Assembly: GCA_937901525.1 (NCBI GenBank)
Contig: CALDHX010000015.1
Coordinates: 6,750 to 70,749, forward strand
Direction of reading: 5' to 3'
DNA: 64,000 bases
DNA from: an uncultured Bacteroidales bacterium
Lineage (GTDB): Bacteria > Bacteroidota > Bacteroidia > Bacteroidales > P3
Shown: in pieces, positions 17,988-27,748 of the stretch
Numbering within the stretch: the first letter of the stretch is position 1
Layout of the letters: every line of letters starts with the position of its first letter
The notes under the pieces: generated by a model
What the model saw: only the letters and a program-made list of their open reading frames with translations
Told to the model about the DNA's origin: nothing
Database searches by the model: none
Made by a program: the position numbers and the translations under genes

Positions 17988-19175
17988 ATGAAACAATTAC
18001 GTAAAAAATTATCATTATATAATGAACCACAAAGAGTAAAGGAATTAGGTATTTATCCATATTTTAGACCTATTTCGAGCGAGCAAGATACAGAAGTGAT
18101 AATGCGAGGAGAAAAAGTATTGATGTTTGGTTCAAATAGTTATTTAGGATTAACTAATCACCCTAAAATTAAGGAAGCGAGTATTGAAGCAATAAAAAAA
18201 TATGGTACAGGTTGTGCTGGTTCTCCGTTTTTAAATGGTACTTTGGATATTCATATAGAATTAGAAGAAAAGCTTGCAGATTATGTTGGTAAAGAAAAGG
18301 CAATAGTCTATTCTACAGGATTTCATTCAAATATTGGAGTGATTCCGACAATTATGGGAAGAAATGATCATATTATTTGTGATGAATTGAATCATGCTTC
18401 AATAGTTGAAGGACGTAGACTTTCATTTGCTTCGTCTCATCGTTATAAACATAATGATATGTCTTCGTTGGAACAAGTTTTGAAAAAGATTCCATACGAT
18501 AGTATTAAGTTAATAGTAACCGATAGTGTGTTTTCAATGGAAGGAGATGTAGCAGATTTACATAAAATTACTGCTTTGGCAGAACAATACAATGCTTCTG
18601 TTTATGTAGATGAAGCACACTCATTAGGAATTTTTGGAAAAGAGGGTAGGGGGTTATGTTCGGAATATGGATTGACAGATAAAGTTGATTTAATTATGGG
18701 AACATTTTCTAAATCCTTGGCAACAATAGGGGGATTTATAGCAACTGATTCTGAAACTATAAATTTCTTGAAACATCACTCACGTCCTTATATTTTTTCT
18801 GCTTCAATATCTCCGGCAGCTACTGCAAGTGTGATTGCAGCGATAGATATAATAAAACAAGAGCCTGAAAGAATAGAGAATTTATGGAAAATAACGGATT
18901 ATGCCTTAAAAACATTTAGAGAATTAGGTTTTGAAATAGGAAATACCTCTACTCCAATAATACCTCTCTATGTAAGAGATATGGATAAAACATTCCTTAT
19001 TACACAAGAACTTTATGAACAAGGAATATTTATTAATCCTGTTATTCCTCCTGCTTGTTCTCCTGAGGATACTTTAATAAGATTTTCTCTTATGGCTACG
19101 CATACAAAAGAGCAAGTAGAAGAAGCAATAGATAAATTATATAAAACATTCTGTAAATACGATATAATAAAATAA
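17988..19175 (+). CDS. spt: Serine palmitoyltransferase (sphingolipid synthesis)
   Basis: PLP enzyme of the alpha-oxoamine synthase family that condenses serine with an acyl-CoA/ACP to 3-ketosphinganine. 395 residues, the same length as the Bacteroides Spt as I remember it, with a near-identical pattern (LMFGSNSYLGLT, GSPFLNGTLDIH, RRLSF, FINPVIPPACSPEDT). Lys242 in TFSKSLAT binds PLP; His137 and Asp208 complete the cofactor site. 8-amino-7-oxononanoate synthase or glycine C-acetyltransferase are alternatives, but the motifs and the next gene favour Spt. Confidence 0.88.
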   Translation: MKQLRKKLSLYNEPQRVKELGIYPYFRPISSEQDTEVIMRGEKVLMFGSNSYLGLTNHPKIKEASIEAIKKYGTGCAGSPFLNGTLDIHIELEEKLADYVGKEKAIVYSTGFHSNIGVIPTIMGRNDHIICDELNHASIVEGRRLSFASSHRYKHNDMSSLEQVLKKIPYDSIKLIVTDSVFSMEGDVADLHKITALAEQYNASVYVDEAHSLGIFGKEGRGLCSEYGLTDKVDLIMGTFSKSLATIGGFIATDSETINFLKHHSRPYIFSASISPAATASVIAAIDIIKQEPERIENLWKITDYALKTFRELGFEIGNTSTPIIPLYVRDMDKTFLITQELYEQGIFINPVIPPACSPEDTLIRFSLMATHTKEQVEEAIDKLYKTFCKYDIIK

Positions 19176-19182
19176 GAATATT

Positions 19183-21303
19183 ATGGATACTATCACTATA
19201 AAGACTGTTGTAGGTAAAAAAGATTTTAAAAAGTTTATAGATTTTCCTTATACGCTTTTCAAAGATGATAAGAAATGGGTTCCCTCGTTGGTAATGGATG
19301 AGAAAACTACCTTTGACAAAAAGAAAAATCCTGCTTTGGAGTTTTGTGATTTTAAAATCTTTTTAGCATATAAAGGGTCTGAAGTAGTAGGTAGGGTTGT
19401 AGGAATGATAAACCATAAATCGAATGAGATTTGGAAAGAAAAAAGAATTAGATTTGGTTGGTTAGATTTTATAAATGAAGATATAGTTTGTCAAAAGCTT
19501 TTAGAGGCAGTTGAAAATTGGGGTAGGAGTGAGGGAATGACAGAAATTGTAGGCCCAATGGGCTTTACTGATATGGATAAGGAAGGAATGCTTGTTGAAG
19601 GCTTTGAAGAGGATTGTACAATGGCTACTTATTATAATCCTTCTTATTATCCGCAAATCGTAGAGAGGCTTTCCTATAAAAAAGAAGTGGATTGGATTCA
19701 ATATAGAATAAAAGCGAATCAAGAAATTCCTGAAAAGATTTTAAGAATTAATGAAGTAATAAAAGAAAGATATAATCTTAAAATAGTAGATGGGTTATCT
19801 GCAAAACAAATAGCAAAGAGATATGGTCATAAATTATTTGATACATTAAATGAAGCTTTCTCTCATCTTTTTGGATATGTGCCTTTGAATGAAAAGCAAG
19901 TGCAATTTTATATTGATATGTACTTTCCTTTTTTGAATAAAAAGCTTTTATGTTTGATTGTTGATGAAAATGATGAAATAGCAGCCTTTGGTGTTTCTAT
20001 GCCTTCGCTTACAGAAGCTCTTCGTAAGAGTAAAGGAAAATTATTCCCATTTGGGTGGTATCATCTTTTAAAAGCTATAAATAATTTTGATAATATAGAT
20101 TTGTATTTTAATGGTGTTCATCCTAAATGGCAAAATAAGGGTATTCATTCCATATATTATGCTCAAATGAATAAGCAATATATTTCCTTAGGTTCAAAAA
20201 CAGCGATTGCGAATCCACAATTAGAAACTAATCTTGCAGCTCGCATTTGGGAAAAATATGAGGATTCCAATATTGTTATGAGAAGAAGGGCATATATTAA
20301 AGAAATTTCTGAGGATAATCGTGAAAAAGTTTTGGTAACTGGTGCAAGTGGATTTATAGGTAGTACTTTAATTGATAAATTGCTTGAAGATGGAAAATAT
20401 AATGTGTATGCAGGGATTAGAAGTACATCAAGTAAAAAATATTTGCAAGATACAAGAATAAATTTCATTGATTTAGCATTTTCTGATTCTGAAAAATTAA
20501 AAAAACAATTAAAAGAATATAATTTTAAATGTGTATTTCATTTAGCAGGTCTTACAAAAGCAAAGAGAAAAGAAGATTTTGAAAGAGTGAATTATGAATT
20601 TACTAAGAATTTAGTTGATGCTATTGATGTAAATGTAACAAAATTGATTTTCTTGTCTTCGTTTGCAGCTCACGGACCAGGAGATGAAAAAACTTTTGCA
20701 AAGGCTAAGGTGAGTGATATTAATAATCCGAATACTGCATACGGGTTTTCAAAACTTAAAGCCGAAGAATATATTAACTCAAACTTTAAAGGAAAATACG
20801 TTATTTTGAGACCAACTGGTGTTTATGGTCCACGTGAAACAGATTACTTTGTTTTTTTCCAAACTATTAATAATCACTTAGAACCATACTTAGGATTTGT
20901 TCCACAACACTTGACTTTTGTATATTCAAAAGACCTTGTAGAGGTATGTATTAAAGCTTTTGAGAGTGATGTTTCAGAAAAAACTTATTTTGTTAGCGAT
21001 GGAAATATGTATTTGGATTCAGAGTATGCAAGAATCTCAAAAGGAGTTTTGAAAAAGTGGACAATAAAAATAAAATTTCCGCTTTGCATTGTTAAATTCA
21101 TTTCTTCGTTTTTAAATTCATTTGGCAATATGATTGGAAAACAGTTTACGCTTAATAAAGATAAGTATTCTATTCTTTCTGCTCGTAATTGGGATTGTGA
21201 TATAGAAGATTTAAAAAAGGATTTGAATTATACACCTAAATATGATTTAGAAAGAGGAGTAGAAGAAACAATAAAATGGTATAAAAACGAAAAATGGCTA
21301 TAA
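19183..21303 (+). CDS. GNAT-type acyltransferase fused to NAD(P)-dependent epimerase/reductase; candidate ceramide synthase-ketoreductase
   Basis: 706 residues in two parts. Residues ~1-375 form a GNAT-like N-acyltransferase region (EVVGRVVGMINH, VGPMGFTDMDKEGM, NPQLETNLAARIWEKY). Residues ~385-706 form an extended short-chain reductase with a Rossmann motif GASGFIGS (near 386-393), LSSFAAHGP, and catalytic Tyr520/Lys524 (YGFSK). It starts 7 bp after spt. In Caulobacter a GNAT-type bacterial ceramide synthase (bCerS) and an epimerase-like reductase (CerR) follow Spt as separate proteins, so this may be both fused. Function is inferred from domains and position. No frameshift or stop is seen at the junction. 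Confidence 0.75.
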   Translation: MDTITIKTVVGKKDFKKFIDFPYTLFKDDKKWVPSLVMDEKTTFDKKKNPALEFCDFKIFLAYKGSEVVGRVVGMINHKSNEIWKEKRIRFGWLDFINEDIVCQKLLEAVENWGRSEGMTEIVGPMGFTDMDKEGMLVEGFEEDCTMATYYNPSYYPQIVERLSYKKEVDWIQYRIKANQEIPEKILRINEVIKERYNLKIVDGLSAKQIAKRYGHKLFDTLNEAFSHLFGYVPLNEKQVQFYIDMYFPFLNKKLLCLIVDENDEIAAFGVSMPSLTEALRKSKGKLFPFGWYHLLKAINNFDNIDLYFNGVHPKWQNKGIHSIYYAQMNKQYISLGSKTAIANPQLETNLAARIWEKYEDSNIVMRRRAYIKEISEDNREKVLVTGASGFIGSTLIDKLLEDGKYNVYAGIRSTSSKKYLQDTRINFIDLAFSDSEKLKKQLKEYNFKCVFHLAGLTKAKRKEDFERVNYEFTKNLVDAIDVNVTKLIFLSSFAAHGPGDEKTFAKAKVSDINNPNTAYGFSKLKAEEYINSNFKGKYVILRPTGVYGPRETDYFVFFQTINNHLEPYLGFVPQHLTFVYSKDLVEVCIKAFESDVSEKTYFVSDGNMYLDSEYARISKGVLKKWTIKIKFPLCIVKFISSFLNSFGNMIGKQFTLNKDKYSILSARNWDCDIEDLKKDLNYTPKYDLERGVEETIKWYKNEKWL

Positions 21304-21304
21304 T

Positions 21305-21748
21305 ATGAGATTAAAATGTTTTAGTGCATTATTGATTCTTTTGTCTTTCTTTTTGTTTTCTTGTAGTGAAAAACCAGAGGAAAATAGTCAAAAATTAGTT
21401 AAGCAAATTGATACACGATATTTTATTGAGAATATTGCGAAAATAAATACAGATTCTTTAACCTATATTGGCGATAAACCGGCAATAGTAGATTTTTACG
21501 CCTCTTGGTGTGGTCCTTGTAAGATGTTATCTCCTATAATGGAGAAATTGTCAGAAAAATATGAGGATAAGGTTTATTTTTACAAAATAGATGTAGATAA
21601 ATCAAAAGACTTAGCAAATACATTAAATATTAGGGCGATTCCTACTTTGATATTCTTCAAGGATTCTTCGTCCTCTATTATTATTATGGAGGGATTTATG
21701 TCCGAAACAGAATTAGAACATCACATAAGTAGTTATTTATTGAAATAA
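21305..21748 (+). CDS. Thioredoxin-fold lipoprotein
   Basis: 147 residues. A lipoprotein signal ends at the lipobox LFSC (Cys20), followed by a thioredoxin domain with the redox motif WCGPCK and a conserved cis-proline (AIPT). Probably a periplasm-facing thiol-disulfide oxidoreductase anchored to a membrane. Its ATG begins 1 bp after the fused sphingolipid gene, so it probably lies on the same mRNA. Partners unknown. Confidence 0.9.
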   Translation: MRLKCFSALLILLSFFLFSCSEKPEENSQKLVKQIDTRYFIENIAKINTDSLTYIGDKPAIVDFYASWCGPCKMLSPIMEKLSEKYEDKVYFYKIDVDKSKDLANTLNIRAIPTLIFFKDSSSSIIIMEGFMSETELEHHISSYLLK

Positions 21749-21754
21749 AAGTAT

Positions 21755-21762
21755 TATTTTTG
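21755..21762 (+). promoter_or_regulatory. -7 element of the recA promoter
   Basis: TATTTTTG fits TAnnTTTG and lies 26 bp upstream of the recA ATG. No obvious LexA-type operator was seen around it. Confidence 0.6.
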
Positions 21763-21788
21763 TACACTTATTAAAAAGAAAATAGTTT

Positions 21789-22811
21789 ATGGCAAAGCAA
21801 CAAGATATATCAGCTGAGAAATTAGAAAAATTAAAAGTACTTCAAGCAGCAGTTTCAAAGATTGAGAAGAATTATGGTAAAGGATCCATAATGAAATTAG
21901 GAGATAAAGCCGTAGAAGATATAGAAACAATACCTACGGGCTCTATTTCATTAGATTCAGCCTTAGGAGTTGGGGGATTTCCAAAAGGAAGAATAATAGA
22001 AATCTATGGACCAGAATCCTCAGGTAAGACAACATTAGCAATACACGCAATAGCAGAAAGTCAAAAGCAAGGAGGACTTGCAGCATTTATAGATGCAGAA
22101 CACGCTTTTGATAGTTCTTATGCAAAGAAATTAGGAGTAGATGTAGATAATCTTTATATTTCTCAACCAGATAATGGAGAGCAAGCATTAGAAATAGCAG
22201 AAAATTTAATTAGTTCAGGAGCAGTAGATGTAATTGTTATAGACTCTGTTGCTGCTCTTACACCTAAAAGCGAAATAGACGGAGAAATGGGCGATAGTAA
22301 AATGGGATTGCACGCTCGTTTAATGAGTCAAGCTCTTAGAAAGATGACTGCAACAATTAGTAAAACGAAATGTTGTTGTATTTTCATTAATCAATTAAGA
22401 GATAAAATAGGAGTGATGTTTGGTTCCCCAGAAACTACAACAGGAGGAAACGCTTTAAAATTTTATTCTTCAATAAGAATTGATATAAGAAGAATACAAG
22501 CAATTAAAGATGGAGAAACTAATATTGGAAATAGAGTTAGAGTAAAAATAGTGAAGAATAAAGTTGCTCCACCTTTCCGTCAAGTTGAATTTGATTTGTT
22601 ATTTGGTCAAGGAATAAGCAAAATAGGAGAGATTATAGACATTGGAGTTGAAGCAGAAGTATTAAAGAAAAGTGGTTCTTGGTTTAGCTACGGAGAAACA
22701 AAACTTGGACAAGGTAGAGAAGCAGTTAAACAACTTTTATTGGACAATCCAGAATTGCAAGAAGAGATTGAAACAAAGATTCGCCAATATCTAAAAGATA
22801 AAACAGAATAA
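21789..22811 (+). CDS. recA: Recombinase RecA
   Basis: ATP-dependent strand-exchange protein for homologous recombination and SOS induction. 340 residues, normal length. Walker A GPESSGKT at 74-81, Walker [11 protein letters not shown], and the L2 loop [14 protein letters not shown] are all intact. nadE follows 21 bp downstream on the same strand. Confidence 0.98.
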   Translation: MAKQQDISAEKLEKLKVLQAAVSKIEKNYGKGSIMKLGDKAVEDIETIPTGSISLDSALGVGGFPKGRIIEIYGPESSGKTTLAIHAIAESQKQGGLAAFIDAEHAFDSSYAKKLGVDVDNLYISQPDNGEQALEIAENLISSGAVDVIVIDSVAALTPKSEIDGEMGDSKMGLHARLMSQALRKMTATISKTKCCCIFINQLRDKIGVMFGSPETTTGGNALKFYSSIRIDIRRIQAIKDGETNIGNRVRVKIVKNKVAPPFRQVEFDLLFGQGISKIGEIIDIGVEAEVLKKSGSWFSYGETKLGQGREAVKQLLLDNPELQEEIETKIRQYLKDKTE

Positions 22812-22832
22812 AAAACTCTCAAACTCTTTAAG

Positions 22833-24368
22833 ATGAAAGTAACAATTTCGCAAATAAATCCGAAAACTTTAGATTTTGAATATAATTTTAATCTAATTCA
22901 GGAAAAAATCAAAGAATCAGATGTAGATTCCTTGGTAATTTTTCCTGAATTATCATTAAGTGGCTCTCCGCTTTACGATTCTATATCATATAATGACACA
23001 CATAAAAAAAGCATTCAATATGCTGATAAATTATCAGAACTAAAAAGAGACTTTATTTTTGGACTTCCAATCAATCAAAACGGAGAAATTCTAAATGCAC
23101 TTGCTTTTATAGAAAACGGAGAATTAAAAGCAATATCCACAAAAAAGAATTTAAATAGATTTGACAAAGGATTTTCCTTAGGAGAAGGCTTTTGCACAAT
23201 AGAATACAAAAAACAAACAATAGCATTTGGCTTTTTAGAAGATTTAGACGAATATTTAAAAAAGCAAGACAAAGCAGATTTGATTCTTTGTAGCTCAAAC
23301 ATACTTTTTACTCCTGAAACGCAAAAAGAACTTTTAACTTCGCTTCAACCAAAGATAAGAAAAGCAAAAACACCAATTGTATTAGTAAATAGATGTGGTG
23401 CAGAAGCAAGCTATATCTTCAATGGAAGTAGTTTCTTTATGCTTTCAAATGGAGATTTGTCAAAAGAATTACCTTTATTTGAAGAATCCTTATTGCAAAT
23501 TGACACACAAAAAACAGAAAAATATACACAATCGCCTCTTTGTAGAATAGAAAAAATGTATCATGCGGCAGTTCTTGGAATAAAAGACTACTTCCGCAAA
23601 AACAATATAAAGAAAGCCTTATTAGGACTATCAGGAGGAATAGATTCTGCTTTGGTTGTAGTGCTTGCAGTAGAAGCCTTAGGAAAAGAAAACGTTATAG
23701 GAGTACTCTTACCAAGTGAATACTCCACCTCTCACAGCATAACAGATGCAAAAGCGAGTGCAGAAAACTTAGGAATAGAATATTACACAATACCAATCAA
23801 AGAAACATTTACCTCAGCTTTAACAGCCCTTTCCCCAATCTTTGAAGGAAAAGAGCCAAATGTAGCAGAAGAAAATCTACAATCAAGAATTAGAGGTATG
23901 ATTCTAATGGGAATAGCCAATAAAATAGGAGCAGCCCTTTTGAATACCACAAATAAAAGCGAACTTTCCGTAGGATATGGCACCCTTTATGGCGATACAA
24001 ATGGAGCAATAGGGGCATTAGGCGATATTTTCAAAACAGATGTTTGGGAAATGTCTCGTTGGATAAATAGAAAGGAAGAAATAATTCCTCAAAACTCTAT
24101 AATAAAAGCACCATCGGCCGAATTACGACCAGATCAAAAAGACACAGATTCATTACCTGATTATGATATTTTAGATAAAGTACTTTTCTTGCATTTAGAA
24201 CAAAGACTAAGCAGAGAGGAAATAATAAATCAAGGTTTTGAATCAAACACAGTAGATAAAATATTAAGATTAGTAAAAATAAATGAGTGGAAGCGCCATC
24301 AAGTAGCCCCACTATTAAGAATGTCAAATAGTGCATTAGGAATAGAAAGAATAATGCCAATATCATAA
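22833..24368 (+). CDS. nadE: NAD+ synthetase with a degenerate-looking glutaminase domain
   Basis: Last step of NAD synthesis (deamido-NAD to NAD). 511 residues: an N-terminal nitrilase-like glutaminase domain (~1-235) and a C-terminal ATP pyrophosphatase domain with the P-loop SGGIDS (~267-272). Of the nitrilase triad, Glu39 (FPELSLSG) and a Lys at 104/105 (STKKNL) are present. The catalytic Cys normally found in an ICED motif is replaced: the aligned stretch reads GFLEDL with Leu135. This suggests it may use free ammonia instead of glutamine. The synthetase part looks intact. Confidence 0.9.
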   Translation: MKVTISQINPKTLDFEYNFNLIQEKIKESDVDSLVIFPELSLSGSPLYDSISYNDTHKKSIQYADKLSELKRDFIFGLPINQNGEILNALAFIENGELKAISTKKNLNRFDKGFSLGEGFCTIEYKKQTIAFGFLEDLDEYLKKQDKADLILCSSNILFTPETQKELLTSLQPKIRKAKTPIVLVNRCGAEASYIFNGSSFFMLSNGDLSKELPLFEESLLQIDTQKTEKYTQSPLCRIEKMYHAAVLGIKDYFRKNNIKKALLGLSGGIDSALVVVLAVEALGKENVIGVLLPSEYSTSHSITDAKASAENLGIEYYTIPIKETFTSALTALSPIFEGKEPNVAEENLQSRIRGMILMGIANKIGAALLNTTNKSELSVGYGTLYGDTNGAIGALGDIFKTDVWEMSRWINRKEEIIPQNSIIKAPSAELRPDQKDTDSLPDYDILDKVLFLHLEQRLSREEIINQGFESNTVDKILRLVKINEWKRHQVAPLLRMSNSALGIERIMPIS

Positions 24369-24378
24369 TATAAAGAAT

Positions 24379-26283
24379 ATGAGCGACCAAATCAAACACG
24401 AATGCGGAATAGCAATGTTAAGATTGCTAAAACCATTAGAATATTACCAAGAAAAGTATGGAAACACTTGGGCATTAAACAGAATGTATCTCCTTATGGA
24501 GAAACAACACAATAGAGGACAAGATGGAGCAGGTCTTGCAAACATTAAGTTTGACACAAAGCCAGGAGAACAATATATAAACATAACAAAATCCAATACC
24601 TCTACACCTATACAAGATATATTTGCAGAAGCGTTTAAGGATATGAAGAATCTTAAACTTTCTCACCCAGAAGAGGCAAAGGATATAAATTGGCTAAAAA
24701 ATAATGCAAGGTTTACAGGCGAACTTTTCTTAGGACATTTGCGCTATGGAACGTTTGGAAAAGACGAAATAGACAATCTTCACCCTTTCCTAAGAGAAAA
24801 CAACTGGAAAACACGTAATCTTGTTCTTGCAGGCAACTTTAATTTGACTAATATTGATGAAATGTTAGACAAACTCATAAGTTTAGGACAACACCCCGTA
24901 AAAGTAGCCGACACAGCCATAGTATTAGAGAAAATAGGTAAGTTTTTAGACAGAGAAGTAGAAAGAATATTCCGAAAATACAAAGATGAAAGAGTTCTTT
25001 CTAACGTAGAAATCACAGAAAGAATAGCAGAAGAATTGGATATAAAAACAATTCTTACCTCTTCTGCAAAGAAATGGGACGGCGGATACGTAATGGCAGG
25101 AATGATGGGACACGGAGACGCTTTTGTTTTAAGAGATGAAAACGGAATAAGACCATGTTTCTATTATATAGATGAGGAAATAGCCGTTGTAGCCTCAGAA
25201 CGCCCTGTGATAATGACGACTTTCAACAAACCTCTCACAGCAATAAAAGAATTACCAGCAGGACACGCAATCATAATCAAAAGAAATGGCGAAATAAGCA
25301 TAGAATGCTGCAAAGAACCAACAAAAGCACCAAAACAATGCTCTTTTGAACGCATTTATTTCTCACGAGGAACCGATGCAGACATCTATAAAGAAAGAAA
25401 AATGCTTGGAAGACTAATCCTACCAAAAGTATTAAAAGCAATAAACAACGACATAAAGAATACAGTCATTTCTTACATACCAAATACAGCCTCAGTAGCC
25501 TTTCAAGGTATGGCAGAAGCCTTTGCAGAGCACGCCGACAAACTACGAATAGAAGAAATACTTGCAAATAAAGAAAACTTAACAGAAGAAAAGTTAAAAG
25601 AAATCTTCTCAACCAAGACAAGAAGAGAATACATAGCAGTAAAAGACGTAAAACTACGTACATTTATCACACGCGATAGCGAAAGAGATGATATGGTAGC
25701 ACATGTTTACGATGTAACTTACGGACAAGTCAAAGAATATGTAGATAATCTTGTAGTAATTGACGATAGCATTGTAAGAGGAACAACACTTAAACAATCA
25801 ATTCTAAGAATCCTTGATCGTTTAGGGCCAAAGAAAATAGTTGTTGCTTCATCTGCACCACAAATTCGTTACCCTGACTGCTACGGAATCGATATGTCAA
25901 GACTAAATGAGTTTATTGCCTTCAACGCAACCATAGAGTTGTTGAAAGAAACCAATCAAGCACATATCATAGAAGAGGTTTATCGCAAGTGTAAAGCACA
26001 AGAAAACCTTCCAAAAGAAGAAATCGTAAACTATGTTAAAGAAATCTACGCTCCATTTACCGATGATCAAATCACAGCAAAGATTACGCAAATGCTAACT
26101 CCTGCTGATGCAAATGCAGAAGTAGAAATAATTTTCAATACCATAGAATCGCTTCACGAAGCCTGCCCAAATAACACAGGCGATTGGTACTTTACGGGCG
26201 ATTATCCAACAGCTGGCGGAAATAAAGTAGTAAATAAAGCCTTTATTAACTACTACGAAGGAAACAATAAAAGAGCTTATTAA
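24379..26283 (+). CDS. purF: Amidophosphoribosyltransferase (PurF-type, long form)
   Basis: 634 residues. An N-terminal class II glutamine amidotransferase domain has its nucleophile at Cys9 (KHECGIA), preceded by a short propeptide to be removed, with QHNRGQDGAG near residue 43. A C-terminal phosphoribosyltransferase domain has the PRPP motif VVIDDSIVRGTT. Function: first committed step of purine synthesis. It is longer than typical PurF (~470-500); Bacteroidota carry a long paralogue, so a related amidotransferase role cannot be excluded. 10 bp after nadE, and followed by a strong terminator. Confidence 0.8.
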   Translation: MSDQIKHECGIAMLRLLKPLEYYQEKYGNTWALNRMYLLMEKQHNRGQDGAGLANIKFDTKPGEQYINITKSNTSTPIQDIFAEAFKDMKNLKLSHPEEAKDINWLKNNARFTGELFLGHLRYGTFGKDEIDNLHPFLRENNWKTRNLVLAGNFNLTNIDEMLDKLISLGQHPVKVADTAIVLEKIGKFLDREVERIFRKYKDERVLSNVEITERIAEELDIKTILTSSAKKWDGGYVMAGMMGHGDAFVLRDENGIRPCFYYIDEEIAVVASERPVIMTTFNKPLTAIKELPAGHAIIIKRNGEISIECCKEPTKAPKQCSFERIYFSRGTDADIYKERKMLGRLILPKVLKAINNDIKNTVISYIPNTASVAFQGMAEAFAEHADKLRIEEILANKENLTEEKLKEIFSTKTRREYIAVKDVKLRTFITRDSERDDMVAHVYDVTYGQVKEYVDNLVVIDDSIVRGTTLKQSILRILDRLGPKKIVVASSAPQIRYPDCYGIDMSRLNEFIAFNATIELLKETNQAHIIEEVYRKCKAQENLPKEEIVNYVKEIYAPFTDDQITAKITQMLTPADANAEVEIIFNTIESLHEACPNNTGDWYFTGDYPTAGGNKVVNKAFINYYEGNNKRAY

Positions 26284-26287
26284 AATA

Positions 26288-26319
26288 AAAGAGCGAAATC
26301 AAAACCGATTTCGCTCTTT
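26288..26319. terminator. Bidirectional terminator between purF and the DUF234 ATPase
   Basis: A perfect 13-bp stem, AAAGAGCGAAATC (26288-26300) with GATTTCGCTCTTT (26307-26319), loop AAAACC. A-rich on the left and T-rich on the right, so it can serve both convergent genes. Confidence 0.92.
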
Positions 26320-26333
26320 CTTTTCTTCATTTC

Positions 26334-27656
26334 TTATTTTAAATCATTTAGCGAAAGTAATCTTTGATTTATGGTGTAATCTCCATATTTGCCTGTTGCA
26401 CGAATAAAAGTTTTTACTTTTTCGTTTAGTAAATTTGCATTAAAATTGTCCTTATTTCGTTTGATTTCAAAGAAAACAACTTCATTATTTAGTTCATTTT
26501 CAGCTACAATATCAATTTCGTTTTCTCCTTTACGATCCCACCAACTGCCAATGCGAGTATATTCTTTGCTTTCAATAAGCATACGCTTAAAATAGCGTTC
26601 TAACATTAACCCTGAAAAAGTTTCGTAATCTCTATTTATGATTGCTTTAAGGCTATCATAGTTTTCTATTTCTAACATATAGTTATATTTATGTATAAAG
26701 CGAAACCAAAAAGTGAAAAAGTTATCTTCTATTGTGTAACGAACGTTTTTTGTAGATGTTTTTTCAAAAATAGGTTGTTTTTTAGTGATTACTTCATATT
26801 CTTTCTCTAATTTTGTTAGGTATCCGCCTATTTCTTTTCCTATAACGTGTTCTATTTCTGAGCGAGAGGTCTTTCCACTTGCAATTGCAGAGAGTATAGA
26901 AAAGTATATACCATAATCTTTTCCAAACTCTTCTATAAGAATTGCTTTTCCTTCGCCTAAAAATGTTGAATCTGACTTTACAATCTGATTTATCATCTCT
27001 GCTTTGCTTGTTGCACCAGCATTGATTAACAATTGCACATATTTAGCAACGCCTCCTGTGAAAGAATACAATGCCAACAAGTCTTCAGCAGTATAATTAG
27101 GGTTATACTCTGATAATATTTGCTTTAAAACAGAGGTTGTGAAGGGTTTAACAGACATAAATCGTGTTTGGCGATTATATAAAGGCTCTTTTTTATCTTT
27201 AAATATCTTTGTCATCATAGAAAATATTGAACCACAAACAATAAGATTGATGCGAGCTTTCGTATGATACATATCCCAAATACGTTGCATATCGCTATAA
27301 ACAGATTTGTTTACTTTGAAAAATTCTTGAAACTCATCAATAAACAAAGTTATAGGACGTTCAACAGATAACTTCATTAAATATTCAAAAATTTCAGAAA
27401 AATGCTCAACCTTACCTATCATAGGAATGTTAAGTTTACTTTCTATTTCTGTCAAATAGTCATTGCATAAATCATTTTCAGTTTTCCGTGCTACAAAGAA
27501 GTATAAAATAGTTTCTTCTTTATAAGCCTCCCAAACAAGAGATGTTTTTCCTATACGACGTCTTCCTGTTACAACAGTAAATTGTGCATTGGTTTTAGAT
27601 AAATGAAGAATCTCTTTAAGATTAGCGATTTCCTCTGTTCTATTTACAAACTTCAT
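26334..27656 (-). CDS. AAA ATPase with C-terminal DUF234 nuclease-like domain
   Basis: About 440 residues from the preferred start. MKFVNRTEEI is how this family (ATPase_2/DUF234) normally begins; an upstream in-frame ATG at 27686 would add 10 residues. Walker A is GRRRIGKTS, Walker B FIDEFQEFF. The C-terminal region has DRKGENEIDIV and FFEIKRNKD, the E/D-x-K pattern of a PD-(D/E)XK nuclease fold. These genes are common accessory ATPases in archaea and anaerobic bacteria; the biological role is unknown. Transcribed convergent to purF. Confidence 0.85.
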   Translation of the reverse strand: MKFVNRTEEIANLKEILHLSKTNAQFTVVTGRRRIGKTSLVWEAYKEETILYFFVARKTENDLCNDYLTEIESKLNIPMIGKVEHFSEIFEYLMKLSVERPITLFIDEFQEFFKVNKSVYSDMQRIWDMYHTKARINLIVCGSIFSMMTKIFKDKKEPLYNRQTRFMSVKPFTTSVLKQILSEYNPNYTAEDLLALYSFTGGVAKYVQLLINAGATSKAEMINQIVKSDSTFLGEGKAILIEEFGKDYGIYFSILSAIASGKTSRSEIEHVIGKEIGGYLTKLEKEYEVITKKQPIFEKTSTKNVRYTIEDNFFTFWFRFIHKYNYMLEIENYDSLKAIINRDYETFSGLMLERYFKRMLIESKEYTRIGSWWDRKGENEIDIVAENELNNEVVFFEIKRNKDNFNANLLNEKVKTFIRATGKYGDYTINQRLLSLNDLK

Positions 27657-27669
27657 AATAATATCTTTT

Positions 27670-27710
27670 AGTTGCGAAACATCCATTTCCGAAACAGCGG
27701 TTTCGCAACT
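27670..27710. promoter_or_regulatory. 11-bp inverted repeat in the 5' region of the DUF234 ATPase
   Basis: AGTTGCGAAAC (27670-27680) pairs exactly with GTTTCGCAACT (27700-27710). A shorter nested arm CGAAAC (27690-27695) competes for the same right arm. It lies just after the predicted -7 element TAATTTTG (27719-27712, minus strand), so it covers the transcription start and leader. It may be an operator or an mRNA hairpin. Confidence 0.7.
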
Positions 27711-27748
27711 GCAAAATTAGCAAATTTTCTTAATATCAAAAATTTTCG

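Noticed and set aside
20826..20841. A second parS-like 16-mer inside the sphingolipid fusion gene
   Set aside because: 14/16 match, but the bases encode a conserved YGPRE stretch of the reductase fold, so the match can arise from coding constraint. Not annotated as a site on its own.
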